Shown: positions 53,729-62,733 of the stretch, in pieces
Layout of the letters: every line of letters begins with the position of its first letter
Numbering within the stretch: the first letter of the stretch is position 1
DNA from: CAYQQJ01 sp964419935
Lineage (GTDB): Bacteria > Pseudomonadota > Gammaproteobacteria > Pseudomonadales > Cellvibrionaceae
Assembly: GCA_964419935.1 (NCBI GenBank)
Contig: CAYQQJ010000005.1
Span: 1 to 64,000 of the forward strand
Reading direction: 5' to 3'
Length of the DNA stretch: 64,000 bases
Translations under genes and position numbers: made by a program
Notes under the pieces: model-generated
Told to the model about the DNA's origin: nothing
What the model saw: the letters and a program-made list of their open reading frames with translations, nothing else
Database searches by the model: none

Positions 53729-55173
53729 GCCGGCACTCCGTTAACCGTTCCGGATGGGCCAGTTTCCAGCGCGTCTGCTTCGGAATGCGCAGGTTCGTCC
53801 TTAGCCTGCACAGTAGTTTTTTGTTTGGCTTGCTGAGCTTTTTGTTCATTGGAAATTGCGAACAACTCATCTTCATCACATTGCCCCAGAAGAATTGCAA
53901 AATTCTCAAGCTCCATATAGTAGTTCCTGGCCCGGCGGTTGAGTATAGCGTGAAGTATCAACGCGGGTATGGCGACTATGAGCCCCAGCTCAGTGGTCAC
54001 CAGTGCCTGTGCAATGCCCCCTGAAACGACTTCAGGATCACCGGCGCCAAACAAGGTCATCATCTTGAACGTCTCGATCATGCCACTGACAGTGCCGAGC
54101 AAACCCAACAATGGTGATACGGAAGCGGTAATGGCAATGGCACCAATCCAGCGTTCAAGAGAGTTGCGATGTTCCTGCAAATGAATAAACAATCGGTCGT
54201 CCCGGCTGCGGGGCGTTTGCTCAGTTCTGCCAACATTGAGCAACTGTTGCTGCATCCCTTCCACCGCTGCAGGAACGGGACGTTCCGGGTCGTCAATGAG
54301 TGACTTCAACACCGTCGGAGTCAAGCGCACCAACTTCGGCAAGCGCCACAGTTCCACAACCTTGAACAGTGCGATAGCGAGTGCAAAGGCACCAAACAGT
54401 AAAATGGGAATCACCCAGAAACCACCTTTGGCAACATGCTCCAAAATACTTTCCGCGTTCTGTTCCCGAACCATGGCCCGGTCCAGTGTGGGGTCAAACG
54501 CGAGAGTGCCGTCAGCGCCGGCAAGCAACGCCTCTATACCGCTGCTCTGGTTCCCGGAGAGCAGGAATTCTGACTGCAATCCATTGTCACCCAAAGCCGC
54601 GACTCCGGCGCGCCCTGTTGATTCCTGCCAGAACCAATTCACCGGGCCGACTGACAGTAGCGGCATGGTTTCCAGCACACCATCACCGACAATCACCTCC
54701 GCAGTATTCCAGCGGGGGAAAAAGCGTTGTTCCAGTGTGTGGCCGAGCTGTACCACGGCGTCTATCTGTGCCGTAAGTTGGGTGGGAACCGGATCTGCCC
54801 CGGCTTTATGCTGCTGCAGAAAGCGGTTGAGCAGATTGTGCTGGTATGCCTGCTGCTCGTGCCAGGCGTCAAGGCGGGATTCAAGCTGGGAAAGGCTCAA
54901 GGTTTTTTCATCAGCCAGGCGCCGCGCTACACTGGTTTCCTTTTGCAGTGCCAGGGCCTCTTGCTCCAGTGCATTAAGCTCCTCCGCAAGGTTGTGTCTT
55001 TCCCGGGCGATACGCTTTTCAGTTGCCGACAGCGATGTTTGCGCGTTTGCCAGCTTGTTCAATAATGATTGCTCGAGAGCCTCTGCTGCGAAAACCTCTT
55101 CAGTAAAAACCTGGGTCGACATCAGCGCGCCAAAGATGGCAATGGCAGCAACGAATTTACGTGAAAACATCAC
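53725..55173 (-). CDS. Long TolQ/ExbB-family proton channel protein with periplasmic coiled coil
   Basis: A 482-residue protein. A signal segment (FVAAIAIFGALMSTQVFTEEVFA) is followed by a periplasmic coiled-coil region (about 30-130) and a beta-rich stretch (about 150-240). A TM helix follows (FWVIPILLFGAFALAIALFKVVELW). The C-terminal MotA/TolQ/ExbB channel has WIGAIAITASVSPLLGLLGTVSGMIETFKMM and GIAQALVTTELGLIVAIPALILHAILNRR. Such enlarged TolQ proteins are known from the DUF3450-containing TonB operons. Overlaps both neighbours by ATGA, indicating one tightly coupled operon. Confidence 0.9.
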   Translation of the reverse strand: MMFSRKFVAAIAIFGALMSTQVFTEEVFAAEALEQSLLNKLANAQTSLSATEKRIARERHNLAEELNALEQEALALQKETSVARRLADEKTLSLSQLESRLDAWHEQQAYQHNLLNRFLQQHKAGADPVPTQLTAQIDAVVQLGHTLEQRFFPRWNTAEVIVGDGVLETMPLLSVGPVNWFWQESTGRAGVAALGDNGLQSEFLLSGNQSSGIEALLAGADGTLAFDPTLDRAMVREQNAESILEHVAKGGFWVIPILLFGAFALAIALFKVVELWRLPKLVRLTPTVLKSLIDDPERPVPAAVEGMQQQLLNVGRTEQTPRSRDDRLFIHLQEHRNSLERWIGAIAITASVSPLLGLLGTVSGMIETFKMMTLFGAGDPEVVSGGIAQALVTTELGLIVAIPALILHAILNRRARNYYMELENFAILLGQCDEDELFAISNEQKAQQAKQKTTVQAKDEPAHSEADALETGPSGTVNGVPA

Positions 55174-56060
55174 AAGCTCCCTCTTTTTGATGCAGGTTCG
55201 GACGCTGGTATGGACACTATTTGAGGTAGCCGCAAAGGCAGGGTGACAAGTTCCGCTTGCTGTTTCTTTTCGAAGACCGCCACGGCCTTGGCAATTTCGT
55301 CACCATCAAGAGAATCATCAAAATGCCATACCCACCCTTCCGGTGTGGCCGCGCCCCACCCGGCATAAGTTCCATCACCACCCACAAACCATGCGGCGCC
55401 AACTCCAAGATAAATTTGTTTTACCAGCACATCACTTCCATTTGGCGTGGTAAGCGGCATTTCATGAACACTGACCCGTTGATCGAAATCAGCAAGCAAG
55501 CCCAGTTGAGCGATGGCAACCTGCAGTTGTGTAGAGGGTTGTGTAGAGCCCTGATCAGAAACTTGCGATGACCCATCCAGTATCTGCTGTTCCTTTTCCC
55601 AGGGCGCCTGCAACGGGGGCGGTAAAAGTCTAGCAAGATAATCCAAACGCTTGCGCAATGATCTGAGTCCGTCCTCGAGCTTAACCTGTTCCTCTTCCAT
55701 GCGTGTTTGTTCCGCTAGCAGTTCCGCGCGCCGCTCCGCGACGTCGCTCTGCTGCGCGCTGTCTCTCTGAAGAATGGATTTCAGTTGGGCTCGTTCCGCT
55801 TTGAGTAATGCAATGCGTTGGTTGAGTACCGGCTTCTCCGCCTGCCACTGTGTTTCGAGATGTGTCGCCTGCCGCTCGGTATCCAGCCATCGGTTGACGA
55901 GCTTGTCGGTCTGTTCAACGGTCAAGGCGCTCGCGTGAGTGCCAAGGCAAATCAGCATGACACTTCCGATGCTTCCCATGACACGCGTGATTTTTTTTAA
56001 CACCCTCGGCGCAAAAATTTTCGTTGACCGTCGCTCGTACCTGAATGAATGTCCGTTCAC
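55170..56060 (-). CDS. DUF3450 family periplasmic coiled-coil protein, first gene of the TonB operon
   Basis: A 296-residue protein with a signal segment near 28-46 (MGSIGSVMLICLGTHASA). A long coiled coil follows (LVNRWLDTERQATHLETQWQ to LRSLRKRLDYLARLLPPPL, about 50-150), then a globular end (VLVKQIYLGVGAAWFVGGDG, GWVWHFDDSLDGDEIAKAVA). DUF3450 proteins routinely head TolQ-ExbB-ExbD-TonB-TPR operons; the function is unknown, probably structural in the periplasm. The upstream region contains a strong Fur box shared with the divergent receptor gene, so iron repression of both is expected. Confidence 0.88.
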   Translation of the reverse strand: MNGHSFRYERRSTKIFAPRVLKKITRVMGSIGSVMLICLGTHASALTVEQTDKLVNRWLDTERQATHLETQWQAEKPVLNQRIALLKAERAQLKSILQRDSAQQSDVAERRAELLAEQTRMEEEQVKLEDGLRSLRKRLDYLARLLPPPLQAPWEKEQQILDGSSQVSDQGSTQPSTQLQVAIAQLGLLADFDQRVSVHEMPLTTPNGSDVLVKQIYLGVGAAWFVGGDGTYAGWGAATPEGWVWHFDDSLDGDEIAKAVAVFEKKQQAELVTLPLRLPQIVSIPASEPASKRGSL

Positions 56061-56120
56061 TTAATAGCCTCTGTAGATGCCCCGCAGGATTTGATCGCAG
56101 AATGCCACAGCGCACACTTA

Positions 56121-56149
56121 ATGTAAATAATAATGATTGTTATTTGCAT
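56121..56149. promoter_or_regulatory. Fur box between the TonB operon and the siderophore receptor
   Basis: A palindrome centred on G56135: AAATAATAAT to the left, ATTGTTATTT to the right, 9 of 10 positions complementary, extended by ATGT/GCAT. It resembles the 19-bp Fur consensus built on GATAAT repeats. It lies 60 bases from the DUF3450 start and about 97 from the receptor start, so it could repress both divergent units when iron is sufficient. Confidence 0.85.
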
Positions 56150-56245
56150 TCAGTAAAAATTGCCGTATGCTTCGCCTCCCAGATGACCTGATGTCGTCAA
56201 CCACACAACTTTTAACTTCCATTCAAAAACCATTGGGGAATAATC

Positions 56246-58456
56246 ATGAAGGACACGACACCCACACCCTCTTCTGCTGGCTTTAAACGCAAACTTTTGG
56301 CGGTATCTGTTGCGGCCACCGTACCCTGGGTCGCAACCTCAGCTTACGGCCAGGACGTGAAGGAACTGCCAACGGCCAAGGCAACGGTACAATCGGAAGA
56401 AAGCTACAAGGTCGATGAATCCACCTCCACCAAATACACTCAGCCTCTGCTCGATACGGCGAAGACCATTACTGTTATCCCCCAGTCGGTTATGAAGGAC
56501 CGCAACGTGGACAGTTTGCGTGACGCTTTACGCAACGTCCCGGGCATCTCCCTGGAAGCTGGTGAAGGTGGCGCCCCGACCGGCGACAGCATGAGTATTC
56601 GTGGATTCAGTGCCCGCAACGACATCATGATTGACGGCGTCAGAGACATTGCCGGCTACACTCGCGACACTTACAACGTCGAAGCCGTTGAAGTGGCGAA
56701 AGGCCCAGGTTCCGCTGTCTATGGCCGCGGCGCGACTGGAGGCAGCATTAACTTGCAAACCAAAACCGCCAAGCTTGAGGATTTTGGTGATGTCGATCTG
56801 CGCCTGGGCAGTGAAGGCGACTACCGCGCACAGCTCGACGCCAACCGGTCAGTCGGCGAGACTACAGCCCTGCGCATCAATTTGTTGAGCGATGATGGCG
56901 AAGTTGCGGGTCGGGATGAGGTGGAAAACTCAAAAAATGCTATCGCTCTGTCGTTCGCTACGGGTATCGGCACCGACTCGCGCTTTTCTCTTGCCGCCGA
57001 TTACCAGAAGCAGGACAACCTGCCCGACTATGGCTTACCCTGGGTATCGAATGGTTCAACGCCGGTTGCCGCGCTGGCTGATTACGTCGGCGAAGCGCCG
57101 CCAGTGAATTTCAGCAATTTTTATGGCAATGTGAATCGCGATTTTGAAGACATCAAGGCCCAGTCCATTACCGCCAAATACGAAAAGGACCTGAACGAAT
57201 CCACCACGCTACGCGTATTGGGCCGGACTGGCTCGGTGGAACGGCAGTCCATCGTCAACGCCCCGAGATTTGATGACATTGAGACCGGCACGGATGTCGG
57301 CCTCGACCACCAAAAAACACGCGACACGGAAGACTCTCTCACGGTGCTGCAGTTTGATCTGATTGGCCAATACCAAACCGGCGGCATCACTCACGATGTG
57401 GTCACGGGCATTGAGTTTGCCGAGGAAAAATTCGAACGCTGGAATTACGAGGCAGTGGTGGCTGATAACCTCGCAGCTACACCTATACTGGTCGATTTAT
57501 ACAATCCTGACTCCCATTTTGCTTATACCGGCCGTTACGCGCGTATCAACAAGGACCAGGAAGCCACGGGTGACACTACGGCGGCCTATATATTCGATAC
57601 CATGACCTTGAACCCACAGTGGGAACTGTCACTGGGGCTGCGCTACGATACCTTCGAGACCGAATACTTCTACGATCTGAGTGGTTCAGACCCGTCGGTG
57701 ACGCTGGAGGCAGAAGACAAGGAATTCAGCTGGAACCTCGGGCTTGTTTACAAACCTGCCGATAACGGCAGTGTTTATTTTGGCGCGGGCACTTCTTTTA
57801 GCCCATCAGCGGATGACCTCACGGCCTCCTCCCGTGGCAACAACAGTGAGCTTGATCCGGAAGAGACCCTGAGTTATGAGCTCGGAACCAAATGGGAACT
57901 CCTTGACGGACGTTTGCTGGCCAACGCAGCGCTTTTCCGCACGGAAAAAACCCACGCGCGTACCGATGACCCTTTCGCACTGGACACCAGTGACGAAAGC
58001 CTGAGCGGTGAACAACGGGTTGATGGTCTGGAGCTGAGCGCTGTGGGACAAATCAGTCGTCAACTTTCCGTAACCGCCGCTTATACATTCCAGGATAGCG
58101 AAGTCGTTAACGCGGAAGGCGACGATGAGGTTCAGGAAGGCTACGAGCTGCCACGCACGCCGGACCATTCGTTCAGTTTGTGGGGTCGATATGACTTCAG
58201 CGACAAACTGGCAGCGGGCCTGGGTGCGCAGTATGTAGGCGAACGTTACAATAGCTCGGATCCCGGCGGTCGCGAAACCGCTGACGACTACCTGCTGTGG
58301 GATGTGATGGTATCCTATCAAATCGCCAATCAATGGAGTGTGCAGCTCAACGGCAGCAACTTGACGGACGAGGAGTATGCGGATCAACTCGGCGGTGGGC
58401 ATTTCATTCCCGGCGAAGGTCGCTACCTCAGCCTGAGCACTCGTTATACCTTCTGA
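56246..58456 (+). CDS. TonB-dependent siderophore receptor, Fiu/PiuA-like
   Basis: A 736-residue outer-membrane receptor. Signal peptide (LLAVSVAATVPWVATSAYGQ) precedes the plug (TAKTITVIPQSVMKDRNVDSLRDALRNVPGI, MSIRGFSARNDIMIDGVRD, VEVAKGPGSAVYGRGATGGSINLQTK) and a 22-strand barrel (about 165-736) ending LSLSTRYTF. The plug motifs and the adjacent piuC gene match catecholate or monomeric-catechol receptors (Fiu, PiuA). It imports ferric siderophore with the TonB motor encoded divergently. A Fur box lies about 100 bases upstream. Confidence 0.93.
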   Translation: MKDTTPTPSSAGFKRKLLAVSVAATVPWVATSAYGQDVKELPTAKATVQSEESYKVDESTSTKYTQPLLDTAKTITVIPQSVMKDRNVDSLRDALRNVPGISLEAGEGGAPTGDSMSIRGFSARNDIMIDGVRDIAGYTRDTYNVEAVEVAKGPGSAVYGRGATGGSINLQTKTAKLEDFGDVDLRLGSEGDYRAQLDANRSVGETTALRINLLSDDGEVAGRDEVENSKNAIALSFATGIGTDSRFSLAADYQKQDNLPDYGLPWVSNGSTPVAALADYVGEAPPVNFSNFYGNVNRDFEDIKAQSITAKYEKDLNESTTLRVLGRTGSVERQSIVNAPRFDDIETGTDVGLDHQKTRDTEDSLTVLQFDLIGQYQTGGITHDVVTGIEFAEEKFERWNYEAVVADNLAATPILVDLYNPDSHFAYTGRYARINKDQEATGDTTAAYIFDTMTLNPQWELSLGLRYDTFETEYFYDLSGSDPSVTLEAEDKEFSWNLGLVYKPADNGSVYFGAGTSFSPSADDLTASSRGNNSELDPEETLSYELGTKWELLDGRLLANAALFRTEKTHARTDDPFALDTSDESLSGEQRVDGLELSAVGQISRQLSVTAAYTFQDSEVVNAEGDDEVQEGYELPRTPDHSFSLWGRYDFSDKLAAGLGAQYVGERYNSSDPGGRETADDYLLWDVMVSYQIANQWSVQLNGSNLTDEEYADQLGGGHFIPGEGRYLSLSTRYTF

Positions 58457-58489
58457 TTCTGAAGCGCCGAGGCGGATTGATCTGAATCT

Positions 58490-58624
58490 GTAGGTCGGAA
58501 AAGCCGTAGGCGCCTTCCGACATTGGAACGTCGGATGGCGTCATTCGCGGAGCTCATGTCTTATTCGACCTACAGCTCGAAATCACATCGTAGGTCGAAA
58601 AAGCCGAAGGCGCCTTCCGACATT
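58490..58624 (+). repeat. GTAGGTCG repeats, family A, copies 2 and 3
   Basis: Two direct copies, 58490-58524 (GTAGGTCGGAAAAGCCGTAG, then GCGCCTTCCGACATT) and 58590-58624 (GTAGGTCGAAAAAGCCGAAG, then GCGCCTTCCGACATT). Between them is an inverted fragment, TTCGACCTAC, at 58564-58573. They fill most of the gap between the receptor and piuC and may form stem-loops in the joint transcript. Confidence 0.8.
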
Positions 58625-58684
58625 GAAGCGTCATTCGCTTTGGTTCAGACAACGCAATGCCATCAATAAACACAGGTGAAAATA

Positions 58685-59365
58685 ATGTTATTGCACATAC
58701 CTGATATTTTAACCAAGGCCCAGGTCGAGGATATGCGCGGCGCTCTGCTTAGTGCGGACTGGGCAGACGGCAGCATCACGGCGGGATATCAGAGCACCAA
58801 GGCAAAACACAATTTGCAATTACCGGAGAATTCCCCCGTCGCGCGACAGTTGGGAGACAGCATTCTCGCCGCTCTGTCCCGCAGCTCCCAGTTCATGTCT
58901 GCGGCCCTGCCGCTCAAAATATTTCCGCCTTTATTCAATTGTTATCAGGGCGGTCAATCCTTCGGTGTGCATGTGGACAATGCCATACGACAGGTTCCCG
59001 GCACACCGGTCAAAGTGCGGACCGATATTTCCATGACGCTGTTCCTATCGGAACCGGAGGAATACGACGGTGGCGAATTGATAATAGAAGATACTTATGG
59101 TTCGCAGAAAGCGAAATTGGCCGCCGGCGATATGGTGCTCTACCCCGCAACCAGCTTGCACCGTGTCACACCGGTTACACGAGGAAGACGGCTTGCGTCA
59201 TTCTTCTGGTTGCAAAGCATGATCAGCAGTGATGAACGCCGCGCCCTGCTGTTCGATATGGACATGGCGATCCAGTCCCTGCGAAAAACCCAGGACGACA
59301 GCCCGGAAATTGTGCAGCTCACCGGGGTTTATCACAACCTGATACGTCAATGGGCACAAGTTTGA
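58685..59365 (+). CDS. piuC: PiuC-family Fe(II)/2-oxoglutarate-dependent hydroxylase
   Basis: A 226-residue PKHD-type dioxygenase. The N-terminus MLLHIPDILTKAQVEDMR is characteristic. Iron ligands are His and Asp in FGVHVDNAIR and the distal His in SLHRVTPVTRGRR, whose final Arg binds 2-oxoglutarate. YDGGELIIED is a further family motif. It is regularly encoded next to Fiu/PiuA-type receptors and is thought to help iron release or siderophore processing. The start is ATG 58685 with AGGTG upstream; an in-frame GTG at 58676 is less likely. Confidence 0.93.
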   Translation: MLLHIPDILTKAQVEDMRGALLSADWADGSITAGYQSTKAKHNLQLPENSPVARQLGDSILAALSRSSQFMSAALPLKIFPPLFNCYQGGQSFGVHVDNAIRQVPGTPVKVRTDISMTLFLSEPEEYDGGELIIEDTYGSQKAKLAAGDMVLYPATSLHRVTPVTRGRRLASFFWLQSMISSDERRALLFDMDMAIQSLRKTQDDSPEIVQLTGVYHNLIRQWAQV

Positions 59366-59451
59366 GCGTCAATCTCCATTAAAGCTTCGGCTCCTCTAGC
59401 CGAAAACATTCATTGGCGACGCTTTTACCCACATGCTTTTGAGATGTATTC

Positions 59452-61020
59452 ATGAGGAAAAACCTTCCTGTCACCGATCGACGTGTTCCTGTCTCCCCGA
59501 ACGAACCGCTCGTCTCCCGCACCGACACCCGCAGCATTATTACCGCCGTCAACGAGACTTTTCAGCAAATCAGCGGCTTCACCCAGGAAGAGCTTCTGGA
59601 TCAACCGCATAACATTGTTCGGCATCCGGACATGCCGCCGGCGATTTACCAGCGCATGTGGCAGGATCTGAAAGCCGGCCGCTCCTGGATGGGCGTCATC
59701 AAAAACCGCTGCAAGGACGGCTCCTGCTATTGGGTAGACGCATTTGTCAGCCCCCTGCGGCAAAACGGCGAGGTCATTGGTTACGAATCCGTACGCTGTG
59801 CGCCATCAGAAGATGCGGTAAAACGCGCCCAGACCGTCTATACACGGATCAACAATGGCAAAGCCGCTATTTCCGTTGGACAGCGCCTGGCAGAACACCT
59901 GCCCTCCAGCGGTCTTTATGCCTTGCTCGGTGGTCTCCTAGTGCTGGGTACCAGCCTGGCAGCCGGGGCCACTACGGTGGCAGCTCTGCCAGTGAGCCTG
60001 CTGGGAGCGATCGTCACCCCGCTGTTGCATATGGCGGTCAGCCGTCTTACCGGCACCAACCGCGATGCTGATAGGCTCCTGAATGACAACGTGGCGCAGT
60101 ACATTTACACCGGCCACACCGGAAGCCGAGGCCGGGAACAACACCTGCACCGGTTTCACCAGGGAATGCTGCGCACGATTACCCACTCCCTTCAGGATTC
60201 CGCCGCCCAAGTCGCCAAGGAGGCAGAAAACGCACGCACTCGCGCCCACCATGGCGCAGAGGTTATGGATCGCCAGCGACGGGAAGTGGACACTGTGGCC
60301 GCTGCGATGCATGAAATGACGGGCACGGTGCAGCAGGTGGCCCACAGCATTGCCCTGGCTTCCAACGCGACACAGGAAGTCACGGCGCAGGTCAAAAGCG
60401 GCGAAGTGACGGTCGAACAAACAGTCAATGCCATCCGGATGTTGCGCGCAGAAGTTACCCAGACCCGCGAGGTTGTACAGGAACTCGCAAATGACACGGG
60501 GATGATTGAGAAGGTCACCGCGACCATCAAGGAAATTGCAGAACAAACCAACTTGCTCGCCTTAAATGCGGCCATTGAAGCCGCCCGGGCCGGTGAAGCC
60601 GGGCGCGGATTTGCTGTAGTGGCTGGGGAAGTACGCAATCTGGCCAACCGCACACAGGATTCGACGGTCAAAATCAACGATATCATCGAGCACTTCCGGG
60701 AAAGTACACTGCGGGCTGTAGCGGCGATTGATCGCAGCGAACAGGTGGCCGATAACAGCGTCACCTCCGCCGGTGAGGCGGGACAAGCCATTGTGTACAT
60801 CTCGCGAGAAGTCAGCAGTATCGAGGAAATGGTTCTGCAGGTTGCCTCAGCCGCGGAACAGCAATCCCAGGTTGCAAACGAGATCAGTCGCTCCGTACAC
60901 GAAATTGCCACTCAGTCAGATGCCACCTCATCCAACGCACATGAGATGGCAGACACATGCGCCCGCCTTGCGGACCAGGCGGCCGATCAGCTGCAACTGG
61001 CAAAACGGTTTTCAGTGTAA
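59452..61020 (+). CDS. Aer-like chemoreceptor with N-terminal PAS domain
   Basis: A 522-residue methyl-accepting chemotaxis protein. The N-terminal PAS domain (about 10-120; ITAVNETFQQISGFTQEELLDQPHNIVRHPDMPPAIY, GVIKNRCKDGSCYWVDAFVSP) is close to the redox/energy sensor Aer, which binds FAD. A central hydrophobic hairpin (about 153-200) anchors it without a periplasmic domain. The signalling domain (about 240-515) has the conserved tip EIAEQTNLLALNAAIEAARAGEAGRGFAVVAGEVRNLA. No HAMP motif is obvious. Likely an aerotaxis or energy-taxis receptor. No chemotaxis kinase genes are nearby. Confidence 0.9.
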   Translation: MRKNLPVTDRRVPVSPNEPLVSRTDTRSIITAVNETFQQISGFTQEELLDQPHNIVRHPDMPPAIYQRMWQDLKAGRSWMGVIKNRCKDGSCYWVDAFVSPLRQNGEVIGYESVRCAPSEDAVKRAQTVYTRINNGKAAISVGQRLAEHLPSSGLYALLGGLLVLGTSLAAGATTVAALPVSLLGAIVTPLLHMAVSRLTGTNRDADRLLNDNVAQYIYTGHTGSRGREQHLHRFHQGMLRTITHSLQDSAAQVAKEAENARTRAHHGAEVMDRQRREVDTVAAAMHEMTGTVQQVAHSIALASNATQEVTAQVKSGEVTVEQTVNAIRMLRAEVTQTREVVQELANDTGMIEKVTATIKEIAEQTNLLALNAAIEAARAGEAGRGFAVVAGEVRNLANRTQDSTVKINDIIEHFRESTLRAVAAIDRSEQVADNSVTSAGEAGQAIVYISREVSSIEEMVLQVASAAEQQSQVANEISRSVHEIATQSDATSSNAHEMADTCARLADQAADQLQLAKRFSV

Positions 61021-61218
61021 GGGAATGCCTGGCGACATGAGTGCTCGCCGGGCCCTGCTTCCCCCCCCCTCACCTTTTCTACAGTTGCTCTCCAGCAAAT
61101 TTCCGCGAAAATCCCGGTGTGCGCTGGCGCACAAGTCATTCAGCACCTAGACTGACACTGGCAATTTGGCCCAGAAACTGCGTATGCGCAATTGGAACGT
61201 TCGTAGGAACCCTACCCC

Positions 61219-62553
61219 ATGAAAGACGAGACCGATGGGCGACTTCACCGCTACCTCAAGCGGCTTCTCGCGTGTCTGATTGTGATGACATTCATCGTCA
61301 TGGCGTGGCAGCATTATGCGGGGCACGCGGTGTTGCATATTGATGGTCATACCTCCTTCCTGATGGAGGCGGTTGACGACCGCGCGGTGGCCAACGAAAC
61401 TGGCTCGAGCATTGCGACCTTGCGGCGCGAGGACAGCAAAATAATTCTCGAGTGCGACATCGGTGGCGATTATGAGTGGCCGTTTTGTGAGGTTGTCATA
61501 GCCCTGCGACAACCCCCCGCCGGCCTGGACCTGACCAATTATGATCGAATCAGCCTACGTCTCAGCGTGGAAGGCCCCAGCGAGCCGCAGATGCGTTTCT
61601 TCATCCGCAATTTCAACCCCGCCTACTCCGAGCCGGATCAGCTGACAACGCTCAAGCCGATGGAAATTCTGTTCAACGCCAGCAATACCATGGCGACTTA
61701 TACGGCGCGGCTGGAGCAGTTTAATGTCGCATCCTGGTGGACCAATACCTCCCGTTTGAGCCTGGAACACGCTGGCGTCGAGGTGGACAACGTTGCGCAA
61801 ATATCCCTTGCCACCGGTGGACACATGGTGCCTGGCCATCACAAAATCGTGCTGGAAAGCATCGAGCTGCGCGGGAAAACCATCTCGGATGCCCAGCTTC
61901 GACTGATCATTATTGTCATCTGGATTACCAGCATTATCGGCTATATGGTTATCGACACGCTGGTGACCCGCCGCCAATTGATCCTCAGCAAGCAACAGCA
62001 CCTGTCGCTGCACAAAATCAAAGAAGCCTTGATGCTGGAGAATCAGACATTCGAGAAGATGGCTCATCACGATGCGCTGACCGGGGTACTCAACCGCCAC
62101 GGCCTGCGCAACGCTTTGGTTGATGCGGCCCAACTCAACGACCCTCACCTGTTTCCCTTGTCCCTGGCTTTTATTGATATTGATTATTTCAAGCAGCTCA
62201 ACGACACCCATGGGCATGCCGTGGGTGACCAGGTGCTGAAGGAAATGGCGGACCTCATTCGCGGGTTGATCAAGCACGAGGACCTTCTCACCCGCTGGGG
62301 CGGGGAAGAGTTTCTTCTGATATTACCCGGAACAGCCGCCGCCCAAGCCTCCGCGGTAGTTCAACGGGTTCGGGAAGCCATGGCAAAGTACAACTGGCCC
62401 GGCCAACAGATTACCTGCAGCGTTGGCATTACCGAGGCGATCAAGGGTGAAGACCTGAGTGCCGCCATTGAACGTGCGGACCACGCCATGTATCGCGCAA
62501 AGCGCAATGGACGAGACAGGATCGAGGTGAACCGGTCGAATAGCACGGGTTGA
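61219..62553 (+). CDS. Diguanylate cyclase with periplasmic CBM-like sensor
   Basis: A 444-residue membrane protein. TM1 (about 13-31) and TM2 (about 230-250) flank a periplasmic beta-rich domain whose pattern (LDLTNYDRISLRLSVEGPSE, MRFFIRNFN, HHKIVLESIELRGK) resembles galactose-binding or CIA30-type jelly rolls. A short coiled coil leads to GGDEF (DALTGVLNRHG, FIDIDYFKQLNDTHGHAVGD, RWGGEEFLLILPG). GGEEF is an active-site variant competent for c-di-GMP synthesis. The upstream inhibitory site is KHED rather than RxxD, so product inhibition may be weak. Confidence 0.9.
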   Translation: MKDETDGRLHRYLKRLLACLIVMTFIVMAWQHYAGHAVLHIDGHTSFLMEAVDDRAVANETGSSIATLRREDSKIILECDIGGDYEWPFCEVVIALRQPPAGLDLTNYDRISLRLSVEGPSEPQMRFFIRNFNPAYSEPDQLTTLKPMEILFNASNTMATYTARLEQFNVASWWTNTSRLSLEHAGVEVDNVAQISLATGGHMVPGHHKIVLESIELRGKTISDAQLRLIIIVIWITSIIGYMVIDTLVTRRQLILSKQQHLSLHKIKEALMLENQTFEKMAHHDALTGVLNRHGLRNALVDAAQLNDPHLFPLSLAFIDIDYFKQLNDTHGHAVGDQVLKEMADLIRGLIKHEDLLTRWGGEEFLLILPGTAAAQASAVVQRVREAMAKYNWPGQQITCSVGITEAIKGEDLSAAIERADHAMYRAKRNGRDRIEVNRSNSTG

Positions 62554-62617
62554 TTTTCTGATCAGTCGAAAGAGTTTTCGAAGTGTCGAAACTGCCCCAG
62601 AAGCTATCACAGCACCC

Positions 62618-62692
62618 GTAGCCCGGATGGAGTGTAACGAAATCCGGGGCTAGCGGCCGTCTTCCCGGATTGCGTTACACCATCCGGGCTAC
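62618..62692. repeat. Palindromic repeat, family C, copy 2
   Basis: The left arm is GTAGCCCGGATGGAGTGTAA and the right arm on the other strand GTAGCCCGGATGGTGTAACG. Compared with copy 1 (4273-4353), both arms carry the same C-to-T change (GTGCAACG to GTGTAACG), so pairing is kept. It sits between convergent genes (diguanylate cyclase and phospholipase D) and could terminate both transcripts. Confidence 0.85.
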
Positions 62693-62733
62693 AAATTCGC
62701 GAGTCCCGTCACGGCTTGCAATGAAGCCAGAGC

